Shown: piece by piece, positions 20,576 through 30,903 of the stretch
How the letters are laid out: each line of letters opens with the position of its first letter
Numbering within the stretch: the first letter of the stretch is position 1
Source of the DNA: Pinguiococcus pyrenoidosus
Taxonomy: Eukaryota; Sar; Pinguiophyceae; Pinguiochrysidales; Pinguiochrysidaceae
Assembly (NCBI GenBank): GCA_019677205.1
Contig: JAAMXY010000665.1
Coordinates: 1 to 64,000 of the forward strand
Direction of reading: 5' to 3'
Length of the DNA: 64,000 nt
Program-made: the position numbers and the translations under genes
The notes under the pieces: model-generated
The model's database searches: none
What the model saw: only the letters and a program-made list of their open reading frames with translations
Told to the model about the DNA's origin: nothing

Positions 20576-21746
20576 CTACACTCCGCCTGCTTGTTCCAAC
20601 GCGCCGAAGAACGACCCAGCTGCATATCTCGCCGCGTCCTGCTGCAGCGGCCTGGTCATGACAAAAGCATCCTCGTTGTCGTGGTAATACCTGGCAAAAA
20701 GCGGTCCGCGGAAATCAGCGAAGTCCCGCAAGCCGAAGCGCCCCCCCGCGGGGCGGTGGCGCTTACCTTGGTACCGTCCTTGACACCGTGTACCCCAGCA
20801 CATCCTTGTACAGCCGGGTCGCAGCCTTGTTGCTGACCCGCACGTTGAGGCTCACGCCCTCGGCATCATAATGCCGCCCCATGTTCTCGTGGAGACACAT
20901 CATCAACGCTTGTGCGACTCCCAACCGACGGTAATCCTCGAGCACCGCGAGCGACGTGATGTGTCCATGCCTGGACGGATCCGTCGTCAGCGAATCCTCC
21001 ATGCGGCCGAGGACGTAACCAATGATCTCTCTGGAACTCTCCTCTCCTGCGCTCGCATCCCTGGGCTCTATCGGGTCGGCCTCCATGCGTCTCACGGAGG
21101 TCGGGATCCGATTTGACACGCGAGACAGCCGGTCTCGCAGCACGGGCAAGTCCATGTCCATCGGCAGTCCCAGCTCCACTTTGTCCGGCATGACTCCTGC
21201 AACAGGGCGCGTCCTTGTCAGGCACAGCCATGCTCACCCGGAGCCCCGTGACGTGGCAGCTCCTCATCAACCAGATGGACCCTACCCGCGCGGAGTGCCC
21301 GGACTGTACTGGCGTCGGCCTCGGCGACAAAGTTGAGCTGCGGCCATTTCATGAGGTGCTGAATGAAGAACTGCCGGGTGTAGTTCTCCGGCAGAGTGCG
21401 TTGATTGATGGCCGCGATGGCGTCGATGTCTGCCCGCCGCGCAAGACGGACCGACACGCCCGCCTGGCTGCCTGCCGCGCAGCAGCTGCGCAGCAGCTGG
21501 CACAGAATCAGCACCTGCGAACGGACACAATTAGAGCCTTTGGGCACTGTCTTGGGCAAAGAGCGCACTTCTTCGGTTCAAGAGGGGACAAACGCAGAGC
21601 GACGCGCCTCTGTAGCGCGGAAACCCACGCTTTTGCGAGTCGAAAGGCGCAAGAATTGAAGCGCTCTTCTGCTGTATCACACGACAGGCGACGACGAAGC
21701 GCACCTGACGTTGCTTCCGCATCCCCGCTGAGCCCGCGAGCCTCAT
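20576..21746 (-). CDS. NAA10: N-alpha-acetyltransferase, NAA10/ARD1-like
   Basis: Four exons: 21746-21705, 21514-21310, 21196-20767, 20690-20576, for 263 residues. The GNAT domain starts VSVRLARRADIDAIAAINQR with TLPENYTRQFFIQHLMKWPQ, close to the NAA10 'CLPENYQ..' block. IIGYVLGRMED, HGHITSLAVLEDYRRLGVAQ (acetyl-CoA loop R-R-L-G-V-A) and VSLNVRVSNKAATRLYKDVL follow, ending YYHDNEDAFVMTRPL. NAA10 is the catalytic subunit of ribosome-bound NatA, acetylating Ala-, Ser-, Thr- and similar N-termini. Compared with the family there is an insertion of about 55 residues (VMPDKVELGLPMDMDL to GEESSRE) before the IIGYVLG strand, and an N-terminal extension of about 35 residues from the small first exon. 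The start exon is the least certain part. Confidence 0.88.
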
Positions 21747-22179
21747 AAAGACCGCGGAGGTTGTCTTGCGCCCCCGAGGCGTCGCCGGATAGCGCTTCAA
21801 AGCGGCGACAGCGGTAACTTAACTTTTCGTGATTGCGTGGGAAGAGACTGACGGAGAACTCTTACGTGCATATCATTGGTTCTTTCGGTAATTTCAATTA
21901 TATTTGAAATAAATAAAAAGTTATAGAATTGTCAAAGATAAAAAATTATTGATAAAATTGATGTAATAACAATTATAAAAATGAACTGCTTCATTTTCAA
22001 TTAACGAAGAGATGATAACAAGAGAACTCAACTCGAAATCTTGCGGATCTGTCCGGCTCTCTTTCGAAGCGACGGAAAGAAGGGACAGAACGCCGCAGTT
22101 CAATACCGAATCCTCTCCTCGGAGCTGTGCAGCATTCAGAGCCGCTCGCCCACGTTCTCCTTTGCAGATATCCACGCCA
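21747..22179. promoter_or_regulatory. AT-rich head-to-head intergenic region
   Basis: About 430 bases between the NAA10-like (minus) and thiolase (plus) starts, with a strongly AT-rich core at about 21880-22010 in otherwise GC-rich DNA. Presumed to contain both promoters; no specific element identified. Confidence 0.5.
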
Positions 22180-22486
22180 ATGCTGTCTCGGGCTCGACCT
22201 CGGGTTCCTGCAGCCGCAAGCCTCAGCCTGCGGTCCCTGGCAACGGACAGAGACGCGGTGATCGTGAGCACGGCTCGGACGCCCATTGGACGCTTCCAAG
22301 GCGAATTCGCGAGTCTGACGGCTTCCAGGCTGGGCGCTCATGCCATCCGTGCCGCAGTCGAGCGAGCTGGGATCGACGGGAGCGACATAGAGGAAGGTGT
22401 GGCCATTGCTCGTTGTTGCCGTGTGGGAGGCGTCGTTTCCTCATTTCGTACCCCATCTTCTCGTCTTCTGTTGGTTAAAAAAAAAT

Positions 22487-22517
<31 letters not shown>

Positions 22518-23619
22518 GCATTTCTCGGCAATGTTGTGAGCGCTGGAGTAGGCCAGGCCCCGGCAAGACAAGCGGTGATTGGCGCCGGGCTGCCTTGGAG
22601 CGTCCCGTGCACCACGGTGAACAAGGTCTGCGCTTCCGGCATGAAGAGCGTCATGTTTGCAGCTGCGCACATTCAGGCTGGGCTGCGAGACGTGGTCCTG
22701 GCCGGCGGTTTCGAGTCCATGAGCAACGCGCCGCACTACTTGATGCAGGCTCGCAGCGGGTACCGGCTGGGCAACGGCACGCTGGTGGACGGCGTGGTGC
22801 ACGACGGCCTCTGGGACATCTACAACGACCAGCACATGGGCCTGTGTGGCGAGAAATGCGCGGAGGACTTCGGCTTTCGCAGGGAGGAGCAAGGTCCGCT
22901 GTTGCTCCTCCATGGCTGTTGCTCCTCCATGGTTGTCGCTGCAGCTCTAACTTTCCGCCGCAGACGCCTTTGCCATCGAGTCCTATCGGCGCGCTGCGAC
23001 CGCGATCGAGGCCGGCCTGCTGGCGCCGGAGATCGTTCCCGTCGAGGTTGCGCAGCGCAGGGGTGGGCCGGCCCTGGTGGAGAAGGATTCGGAGGTGTTT
23101 GCCACCGATGAGTCCAAGATCCCAGCTCTGCGGCCAGCCTTCAAAAGGGATGGCACCGTCACCGCCGCGAACGCGCCGTCCCTGAACGATGGCGCCTTCG
23201 CCGCCGTGGTCATGAGCGCGGCTGCTGCACGGGCTCGCGGTCTCAAGCCCGTGGCAAGGATCCTGGGCTTCGGAGACGCCGCCAAGGAGGCAGTCGACTT
23301 CACGACGGCCCCGTCGGATGCCGTGCCCCTGGCCCTCGCCCGCGCAGGCGTCTCGCTCTCGGACGTCGAGTACCACGAGATCAATGAAGCGTTCGCGGTG
23401 GTGGCGCTGGCGAACATGCAGCTGCTGGGTCTCGATCCCGATCGAGTGAACGTGCACGGTGGCGCGGTCGCATTTGGGCACCCCATCGGGATGAGTGGCG
23501 GGAGGATCATCGGCTCCCTGCTCAACGTTCTTCGGCAGAAGGACGCGTCGATTGGCTGTGCCTCGATCTGCAATGGTGGAGGCGGCGCATCGGCAATCGT
23601 CCTCGAGCGCCTTTCCTAG
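22180..23619 (+). CDS. Acetyl-CoA C-acetyltransferase (thiolase), mitochondrial
   Basis: Three exons, 22180-22396, 22519-22893 and 22964-23619, for 415 residues, the usual thiolase length. The start MLSRARPRVPAAASLSLRSL is an Arg/Ser/Ala mitochondrial-type presequence. The core begins DAVIVSTARTPIGRFQGEF. The nucleophile Cys is in TTVNKVCASGMKSVMFAA. The C-terminal catalytic blocks are YHEINEAFAVVALA, VNVHGGAVAFGHPIGMSGGR (catalytic His) and CASICNGGGGASAIV (second Cys). Sequence order and length fit the biosynthetic/ketolytic acetoacetyl-CoA thiolase (ACAT) class. The first intron ends with a (CA)n tract directly at its AG. Confidence 0.93.
22488..22518. repeat. CA microsatellite at a 3' splice site
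   Basis: About fourteen CA dinucleotides end exactly at the acceptor AG of thiolase intron 1, taking the place of a pyrimidine tract. Confidence 0.85.
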
Positions 23620-24056
23620 ACGGGAACCTTGTTCTTGACACAGCAGCAAGCGCAACAGACCAAGAAGCAGTATTCGCGAGCCTGAAGCCAACGAAACTCG
23701 TCGAAGCACCCACGAGATCGACGCACTCGGTCGGCGATCCCGAAGCGATGCAATGCTGCAAACGCTGCGGCGGAGGAAAAGAAGAACGTGTCGCTATCCT
23801 GGCTAATGTTCCCTCATCCAAGAAATTCAATATTTTCAACATTTTAGATACCCAATCGCGGACCAGCCTGCGTTGAAGATCGGCAGAAGATCTCCGAGGC
23901 CGCCGACTTCTCCACTGCCTCTCCAGCCGTCTATCGCCTACTCGCTTCGACTCTCCCAGGTGGGTGGCGTTTGGCGTTCTCCTCGTTGGCAAGAATTCTG
24001 GAAGCAAGCGGAAGGAATGCACGTCTTGTGGCTCACGTGAAACGCAGATACGAAAC
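23620..24056. other. Intergenic
   Basis: Between the thiolase stop and the next plus-strand start; no supported coding frame or repeat. Confidence 0.5.
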
Positions 24057-24516
24057 ATGCGGAGCCGTCTTCTCCAGTTCCTCTGCTTCTTCGGCGCTTC
24101 GCTGCTGGCCAGCGCTTTCGTGCGCGCGCCTGCCGGGCGCCTGGCTCCGCAAAGGCTCTACTCCTCCTCGCAGACCGACGGGAGCCTGGCCGCGGCGCCG
24201 CAGGCGTTCCACAATCTCGAGGCGGCAGCGGAGGAGGCGAGAGAAGCGGCCGAGGCCTTCGGGAATGAGACGGCACACTTCATGAACGTCTGGCTGGGCA
24301 AAGTGGTGCGAGGAGGTGAGAGGCAGTCCAGCGTTTTTGGCTCCGCTAGCGATGATCGCTCATGTGAGACCCCCGATAGACGAAGGCAAAGCGGAAATGG
24401 ACTTGCATATCATTGAAGAATGCCTCGTGGACGACTCGGAGCGATGCCAACGTCTCGAGGAGGCCATCAAGAAGGTGCGCACGGCGGCGGGTAGCTGGAC
24501 TGGCCTCAATGGCTAG
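24057..24516 (+). CDS. Small plastid-targeted protein, unknown function
   Basis: Two exons, 24057-24315 and 24386-24516, giving 129 residues. The N-terminus is LLQFLCFFGASLLASA followed by FVRAPAGRLAPQRLYSSS, a textbook bipartite signal with Phe after the signal-peptidase site. The mature part is helical and charged (HNLEAAAEEAREAAEAFGNE) and ends with KAEMDLHIIEECLVDDSERC and QRLEEAIKKVR. Two Cys separated by seven residues in an acidic helical context recall the N-terminal pair of the Calvin-cycle regulator CP12, but the AWD-x-VEEL core and the C-terminal Cys pair of CP12 are absent, so I do not assign that identity. A stop in frame follows, though a donor at 24490 could extend it. Confidence 0.6.
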
Positions 24517-25511
24517 ATCTTTGCAGTGGCTTCGGCGGCCTTCACGGACTCTCAGTGTATGTATCTCGGTGCTCTTCGCGAGAGAGACGATGTTGAGCAC
24601 TGGGCACGGACGAATTCCTGTTCCCGGAAAAAAAAAGTTTTCTTGGCGTTGGCGCCTCCGTGTGTCTGATTCCACCGTTTCAGCAGAAGTGTCACCGACC
24701 ATGTCGGGAAGAGGAAGAGCAGCGGAAGGACGCCGCATTCCAGCTTGGGAAAAAGAATTGGGAAAACGGGCTTCCTGGACCGGAGAGAAGGCAACGAAGG
24801 GGCAGGACGCTGAGGGCAGATGCACAAGGGCTTGCTTAACTGCTCCTTCCCGAAGCGTCTGTGCGCTTCGATTTCCACGCAGCCGAGTCGTTGGGTATGT
24901 ATGGCAAAGTGCTGCGAGCCCCCCTCTGTGCGTCGGCACACGGCGAGCGGCAAGCCTTTGCCGCCATGCCTTCTTCCCTCGCATCTCGCTCTCGAGCGAG
25001 CGGCTGTCTTCGTTGCGAAATCCCGAGCTGCGGTATTCTCAAGGGCGTCGACACCAAAGGAATGAGGAATGAGAACCGAAAAAGGAAGATCCGGATCAAA
25101 CCCGGCACTTTCCTGTTCTCGTCCCGGAACGATCTGCGATCTGCGATCTTCGACAGCTGCCCAATCCGACTCTTGTTTTGAGCTTTGCACCGTTTTAAAC
25201 CAGAATCTTCGGCAGAGGAGCCAATCAAGCGGATCCAAGTCATGACGCCGATACTTTCACTTCCCTCTAGGATGCACGCAGAGGACAAGGAATCTTTGTA
25301 TATTTTTATTTAAATATATCATCCAGAACATCAGAATTCATCAAATTTATGTATTTTATGTATAACTTTTTATTTATTTCAAAACAAACAGTATTTTTTG
25401 AAAAATCCGTCAGAGTCGTGACGTACACCGTTCCACGTCTCTCACGCCGTAGTCCGCTGATCGCGCAGGCGAGACGTCCGCACGGCAGACCTCACATTGC
25501 CAGCAGCAAGC
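24517..25511. other. Intergenic, about 1 kb
   Basis: Overlapping frames on both strands here show no consistent coding signal. The 3' part (about 25300-25410) is strongly AT-rich and precedes the UGP-PGM gene, so it probably contains its promoter. Confidence 0.5.
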
Positions 25512-28500
25512 ATGGGAGATTTTGAAGCCTTCCGCACGAAAATGGAGGCCGAGGGCCTAGGCCCCTCGGTCATCTCCTCCTTCGAAGCGGTGTACTCGTC
25601 CCTGGTGGCCGGAGCCTCCGGCACCATTCCTGAGGATACCATCGAGCCGGTAAGACGGCCTATCCTGGGGCAAGGCAATGGGCAGGCACATGCAGCCCGT
25701 GACGAGGCATTGGGAAGGACTGTGTGGGTGCAGAAGTGGAGGGGGGGGCAAGACCCAGTGGCCAGCTGGCGGAGGGCGATGTTCTGCGGAACCGGAGGAA
25801 GGACTGAAACTTACTTCCCAAAAATGATCCGAGTAGGTCCCGTCTCTGCCGTCGTTGGAGGAGGACATCTACGGCAAGACCACCGCGGAGTCCACGCTGC
25901 TCCAGCAGACGGTCGTGCTCAAGCTCAACGGAGGCCTCGGCACCAGCATGGGCCTCGACAAGGCCAAGAGTCTGTTGCCCGTGAAGGGCAGCGATACCTT
26001 CCTGGACCTCACGGCCCAGCAGGTCATGCGGATGCGCGAGACCTTTGGCTCTCAAGTGCGCTTCATGCTCATGAACAGCTTCAGCACCAGCGAGGACACG
26101 CTGGCCTTCCTGCAGAAATACCCGGCGCTGGCCACGGATCCCAACATCGAACTGATGCAGAACAAGGTGCGCGCGCAGGAAAAAAACAAAAAAAAACAAA
26201 AGCAAGAAACCTCTCGTGGCTGGCACGGCGGGCGTAGGCGGTCTACAAGAATTGGGGATTAACGCACCCATGCATCGATCGACTCCTTAGGTGCCGAAGG
26301 TCGACAAGTCCACGATGCTTCCCGCGGAGTACCCCGTGAACCCGAAGCTCGAATGGTGCCCGCCGGGCCACGGCGACCTCTACGCGGCGCTGTACGGCAG
26401 CGGCAAGCTTGACCAGCTTCTCGAGGAGGGCATCAAGTACATGTTCGTGTCCAACTCGGACAATCTCGGCGCCACGTTGGACCTGGACCTGCTCACCTAC
26501 TTCGCGCAGTCCGACAAGCCGTTCCTGATGGAGTGCTGCAAGCGCACGGAGAACGACAAGAAGGGCGGGCACCTGGCCGTGCGCAAGGCCGACAGCCAGC
26601 TCATCCTGCGCGAGGGTGCCATGTGCTCCGAAGAGGACGAGCCGTTCTTCCAGGATGTCACGCGCCACCGCTTCTTCAACACCAACAACCTCTGGGTCCG
26701 CCTCGACATTCTCAAGCAGGTCATGGATGCCAACGGTGGCATGATGCCCCTTCCCATGATCAAGAACTCCAAGACGGTGAACCCGCAGGACAGCTCCAGC
26801 TCCCCCGTGTTCCAGCTCGAGACCGCCATGGGCGCCGCCGTCGAGTCCTTCACCGGGGCTGGCGCGGTCGTGGTTCCTCGCCGCCGCTTCGCGCCGGTGA
26901 AGAAGTGCCAGGATCTCTTCATTCTCCGCTCGGATGCCTACACGGTGAACTCGGCGATGATCCCGGAGCTTGACGCCAGCCGCAACGGCATCGTGCCGAT
27001 TGTGAGCCTGGACAGCAAGAAGTACAAGCTGGTGCAGCACCTCGAGGCGGCCACGGCCGGTGGCATTCCGTCGCTCGTCCAGTGCGACCGCCTCTCGGTG
27101 AAGGGGCTGGTCTACATGAGCCGCAAGAACATCTTCGTGGGATCCGTGTCGATTGTGAACAGCAGCGACGAGCCCAAGGTGCTCCCCGCCGGTGTCTACC
27201 ATGACACGGACATCGACCTCACGGACGCTCCGGGTCTCGGCCCGCTGCGGCCCGTGACGGAGGAGACGACGCCCTTCGAGGGACAGAAGCCCGGCACCAG
27301 CGGCCTGCGCAAGAAGACGGCCGTCTTCATGGACGGCCTGTACCTGCACAACTTCGTGCAGAGCACCTTCACGGCCCTCCGCGACATGGGCATCAACTTG
27401 CACGGTGGCACACTGCTCGTCGGCGGCGACGGCCGCTACTACAACGACACCGCGATCCAAGTCATCTCGAAGATCGCCGTCGCGAACGGCGTCCGTCGCA
27501 TCCTCATCGGTAAGGACGGCCTCCTCAGCACGCCGGCGACGTCGGCTGTCCTCCGCGAGCGCGTGCCGGTGTGGCAGAAGGCCTTCGGAGCCTTCATCCT
27601 GACCGCCTCCCACAACCCGGGAGGCCCGGAGGAGGACTTTGGCATCAAGTACAACGCTGGCAACGGCGGACCGGCTCCGGAGTCGCTCACGGGAAAGATC
27701 TTCGAGAACACGAAGAAGATCCAGTCGATCAAGATCTGCAGCGACCTCCCCGAGATCGCCATCGGAGAGGTGGGTGTCACGAAGATCGAGAGCGCCGACG
27801 GATCGGATGCCGTCGTCGTGGAAGTCATCGACTCGGTCGAGGAGCACAAGAAGCTTCTCGAGTCCGTCTTCGACTTCGACAAGATCCGGGCCCTGGTCGC
27901 GCGGGAGGATTTCTCCATGGTGTACGACAGCATGCATGGCGTGCAGGGTCCATACGCGAAGGCGATCCTCGCCGAGGCCCTTGGCGTGCCCATGGAGTCC
28001 CTGATCAATGCCGAGCCCAAGGAGGACTTCAACGGCGGCCACGCCGACCCGAACCTCACCTACGCCAAGGAGCTCATTGAGATCATGGGCGTCGACAAGT
28101 CGGGCAATGCGGTTCTCACGGAGGAGGCTCCTCCCTGCTTCGGCGCTGCCGCCGATGGCGACGCTGACCGGAACATGATTCTGGGCCAGAAGTTCTTCTG
28201 CAGCCCCTCGGACAGCCTGGCGGTCATCGCCGCGCACGCCGATGTCATCCCGTACTTCGCGCAGCAGGGCGGCCTGTGCTCCGTGGCGCGGTCGATGCCC
28301 ACCTCGGGGGCCGTGGACCTCGTCGCCAAGAAGCTCAACTTGAACCTCTTCGAGACGCCGACCGGCTGGAAGTACTTCGGCAACGTGATGGACTCCGCGG
28401 TCGTGTACGGCAAGGAAAACTACGGTCCCGTGCTGTGCGGCGAGGAAAGCTTCGGAACGGGCTCCGATCACATCCGTGAGAAGGATGGCATGTGGGCCGT

Positions 28501-29008
28501 CCTGGCCTGGTTGCAGATCCTTGCGCACTACAACGAGGACCCGGCCAAGGAGTTCGTCCACGTCCGGGACATCGTCTTGGAGCACTGGAAGAAGTTCGGC
28601 CGGAACTACTACTGCCGCTACGACTACGAGGGCGTCGAGAAGCCCAAGGCCGAGGCGTTCATGGACCACATGCGCGCGCAGGCCGAGTCGCACGTCGGCC
28701 TGAGCATGCATGGGTACATCGTGGCATCTGCCGACGAGTTTACGTACTGCGATCCCATCGACGGCAGCATCGCCAAGCGGCAAGGCATCCGCAGGCTCAT
28801 GACGGATGGCTCCCGGGTCGTGTGGCGCCTCAGTGGTACCGCCGGTGCTGGCGCGACCATCAGAATGTATCTTGAGAAGTACGAGCAGGATGCCGAGAAG
28901 CTGGAGTTGCCCACCGCGGAGGCCTTGAAAGAGCTGGTGGACACGGCTCTGGAGATGAGCAATCTTCGCGAGATGATCGGCATGGAGAACCCGACCGTCA
29001 TCACCTAG
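25512..29008 (+). CDS. Fused UDP-glucose pyrophosphorylase / phosphoglucomutase
   Basis: Three exons, 25512-25649, 25837-26166 and 26291-29008, for 1061 residues. The N-terminal half is a UGPase: VVLKLNGGLGTSMGLDKAKS (nucleotide loop), LDLTAQQVMRMRETFGSQVR, EWCPPGHGDLYAALYGSG, MFVSNSDNLGATLDL. The C-terminal half is a phosphoglucomutase: FILTASHNPGGPEEDFGIKY (phospho-Ser about residue 597), GAAADGDADRNMIL (metal loop, about 774), CGEESFGTGSDHIREKDG (sugar loop) and VWRLSGTAGAGATIRMYLEK (phosphate loop). One polypeptide would convert glucose-6-phosphate to glucose-1-phosphate and then to UDP-glucose, the entry to storage beta-glucan, wall and glycolipid synthesis. Such fusions are known from diatoms and other stramenopile-lineage algae. 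No targeting peptide is seen. All catalytic loops are intact. Confidence 0.95.
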
Positions 29009-29506
29009 GCAGGCACGGACGGACAGCTCTTGGGTGGTTCTAGCGCAGATCGGGCAGTATTCCCGCGCCGTCACCAGTTTGTGAGTCCATCCATCGGTCT
29101 TGTGGTGTGATGACCGTAGTGAAGTGACCAGTGTGAAGGCCGGAGTGGGGGGGGAAACAGAGGAGGGAGAACGAGCGTTTCGCGTGAAAGAGTTTGTTTG
29201 GTGTCATGATCGCTCTCTTGCTCGAAAATGGCAAGTAGCGCATAGGGCGTCCTCTTGGTCGCCGCAATCATAGGTCGGGCCGTCCAGCTAAGAACACCCC
29301 GTAATTTTCTGCATCGAGTTTTCATGAATCTGGATCGTTCGATGCTTTTTCACAGGCTACCTCTTTTGTGCCGGCGCAACGCGATGGACGACGCTGAGAC
29401 ACGACTGATGCTGCTGAGCTCGACACGACTGATGCTGCTGAGCTCGACACGACTGATGCTGCTAAGCTCGACACGACTGATGCTGCTGAGAGACGCGACG
29501 GACATG
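29009..29506. other. Tail-to-tail gap with 24-bp repeats
   Basis: 3' flanks of the UGP-PGM and 5-alpha-reductase genes. It includes a poly-G tract near 29148 and four 24-base tandem repeats; no supported gene. Confidence 0.5.
29399..29490. repeat. 24-bp tandem repeat, four copies
   Basis: Unit beginning ACACGACTGATGCTGCTGAG, four head-to-tail copies with one G-to-A change. They lie 17-108 bases beyond the 5-alpha-reductase stop codon, on its 3' side. Confidence 0.85.
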
Positions 29507-30578
29507 CTAGACTACGAAGGGGATCAACGCTCGCCTGCGCTTTGGGCAAGTCTCGGGAAACTTCTCCTTGTACCACAGATGGTGGTGATAGGCGCGGGGT
29601 CCTTGACGCCGCGCAGTCGTCAGAGGAGCGTGCGGGGCAGGGGTGTGAGGGAAACGCTTTGCACCGTCTTACCAATGTTGCACGCCGTGAAAAAGGCAAA
29701 CGCTGCCGCTCGAAGGCGCCAGGACGCCATGGCGAAGCTGCAAAAGACGGGTCATCCGCGCCTCTAGGCCACAACAACGATAGCTGATAACCTACCCGAT
29801 CCACTCGAGGATCTCTCCGAAGTAGTGGGCTCCGCTGATGTACTCGAACATGCCTCCCCTCGGGATCTTGTAGCCGGTCTCCCCCGGCTTTCGCAGGTTC
29901 CGCAGGATGCCATCCGACTGCACATTGATAAGGAGCCCAGCTGCCCATAGGGCGCTTCCCAGCAAGAATCTGGCGAGGATCGGTTGGCGTCGTGCTCAGC
30001 AGGTGCTTCCAGACTTCCCTCGTTCTCCTTCTTCGGACACGTTTGGGAGGATTCGATACCTTGGATCTCTCGTCCAGCCTTCGGCATACTCGTCGAAGGA
30101 GCATATGGACCGCGCCTGCAGGTAGCCATTGACCACGCAGAAGGTCCAGGCCAATGCGCACACGAGTACAGGCATCGCTTTTCCTCCGCGGAGCAGGAGC
30201 GGATAAGCAATCGCTCGATTGACGTAGTGCCCCGAGAACATTGCAAGAAGCAGCCAATTCGCCCAAGCCAGTCCAGCGTCCTCGCGAATCTGCAGGCAAA
30301 GCAACGTCCACACCAGCGTCGGGCTCTCCATGACGAACCAAGCAAGTCGCGCGGGGATCCGCGGGCCCCATTGCTTGCTGGAGTATCTGCCATAGGGCGC
30401 TGGGGATCCCAGAGAACATCGGCGTTTGCACTCGGATACTCCTTGCGCGGTTGTCGGATTCAATCTGCTTCGCATGAGGTCGCCACATACCTCTTAGGAC
30501 CGTAAGACTGAGGAAGGCGACGACGCCGGTACCAAGCATGAGCACGCTCAGGCCGAAGATGAACGTCTGCTCCTGCAT
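29507..30578 (-). CDS. 3-oxo-5-alpha-steroid 4-dehydrogenase family protein
   Basis: Five exons: 30578-30491, 30399-30060, 29969-29796, 29737-29673, 29601-29507, for 253 residues, matching the family length. Blocks in order: LRAPYGRYSSKQWGPRIPAR, LAWFVMESPTLVWTLL, HYVNRAIAYPLLLRGGKAMP, NGYLQARSICS, GLLINVQSDGILRNLRKPGE then TGYKIPRGGMFEYISGAHYF (NADPH-binding region and FEY-x-S), and ACNIGPRAYHHHLWYKEKFP with a C-terminal RRALIPFVV. Multiple membrane helices are present. It reduces a delta-4 or polyprenol-type double bond using NADPH; the native substrate in an alga (sterol or other enone) cannot be read from sequence. It is divergent from panC, with a 31-base palindrome between them. Confidence 0.92.
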
Positions 30579-30903
30579 GGTGCCCTAGGTCCAAGCGCTC
30601 CCTCGTATCTAGCGAGATGCCGAGCGTCAAGCTAGCTGTCCACCCCAGCGACCTTGGCGAAATCGGTAGACTCTCTCAGCGTTGACACCAAGTCAGACAA
30701 CAAGCTTGCTGTCCTATGGAAAACACGCACTAAGAACTTTTCGCAGCCTTTTGTGGCGTCTTGCCTCTGTCCGCTTGGCGGCCAAGCGGACAGAGACGAT
30801 AGATACCTGCGGGCCCACGTTGCCAAATTGGATCTTTTTTTTTGGGTGCGAAAATGCTGCATTTGCGCTTTGCGCTTTGGGGCCTCAAGAAGGTACACGT
30901 CTT
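30579..30903. promoter_or_regulatory. Divergent promoter region with 31-bp palindrome
   Basis: A 325-base gap between the 5-alpha-reductase and panC starts. It includes a perfect inverted repeat at 30765-30795 (two 15-base arms around one G) and a T8 run near 30833. Regulatory role is inferred from position. Confidence 0.5.
30765..30795. repeat. Perfect 15-bp-arm inverted repeat
   Basis: Left arm CTCTGTCCGCTTGGC, one G, right arm GCCAAGCGGACAGAG. It could form a cruciform/hairpin or bind a dimeric factor. Confidence 0.9.

Noticed and set aside
24386-24516. Calling the small plastid protein CP12
   Set aside because: The AWD-x-VEEL core and the C-terminal Cys pair are missing.
26243-29074. 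A 943-codon minus-strand frame opposite the UGP-PGM gene
   Set aside because: It is the antisense shadow of a strongly codon-biased gene; the translated sequence is His/Val/Leu-rich with no domain, while the plus frame has all catalytic motifs.
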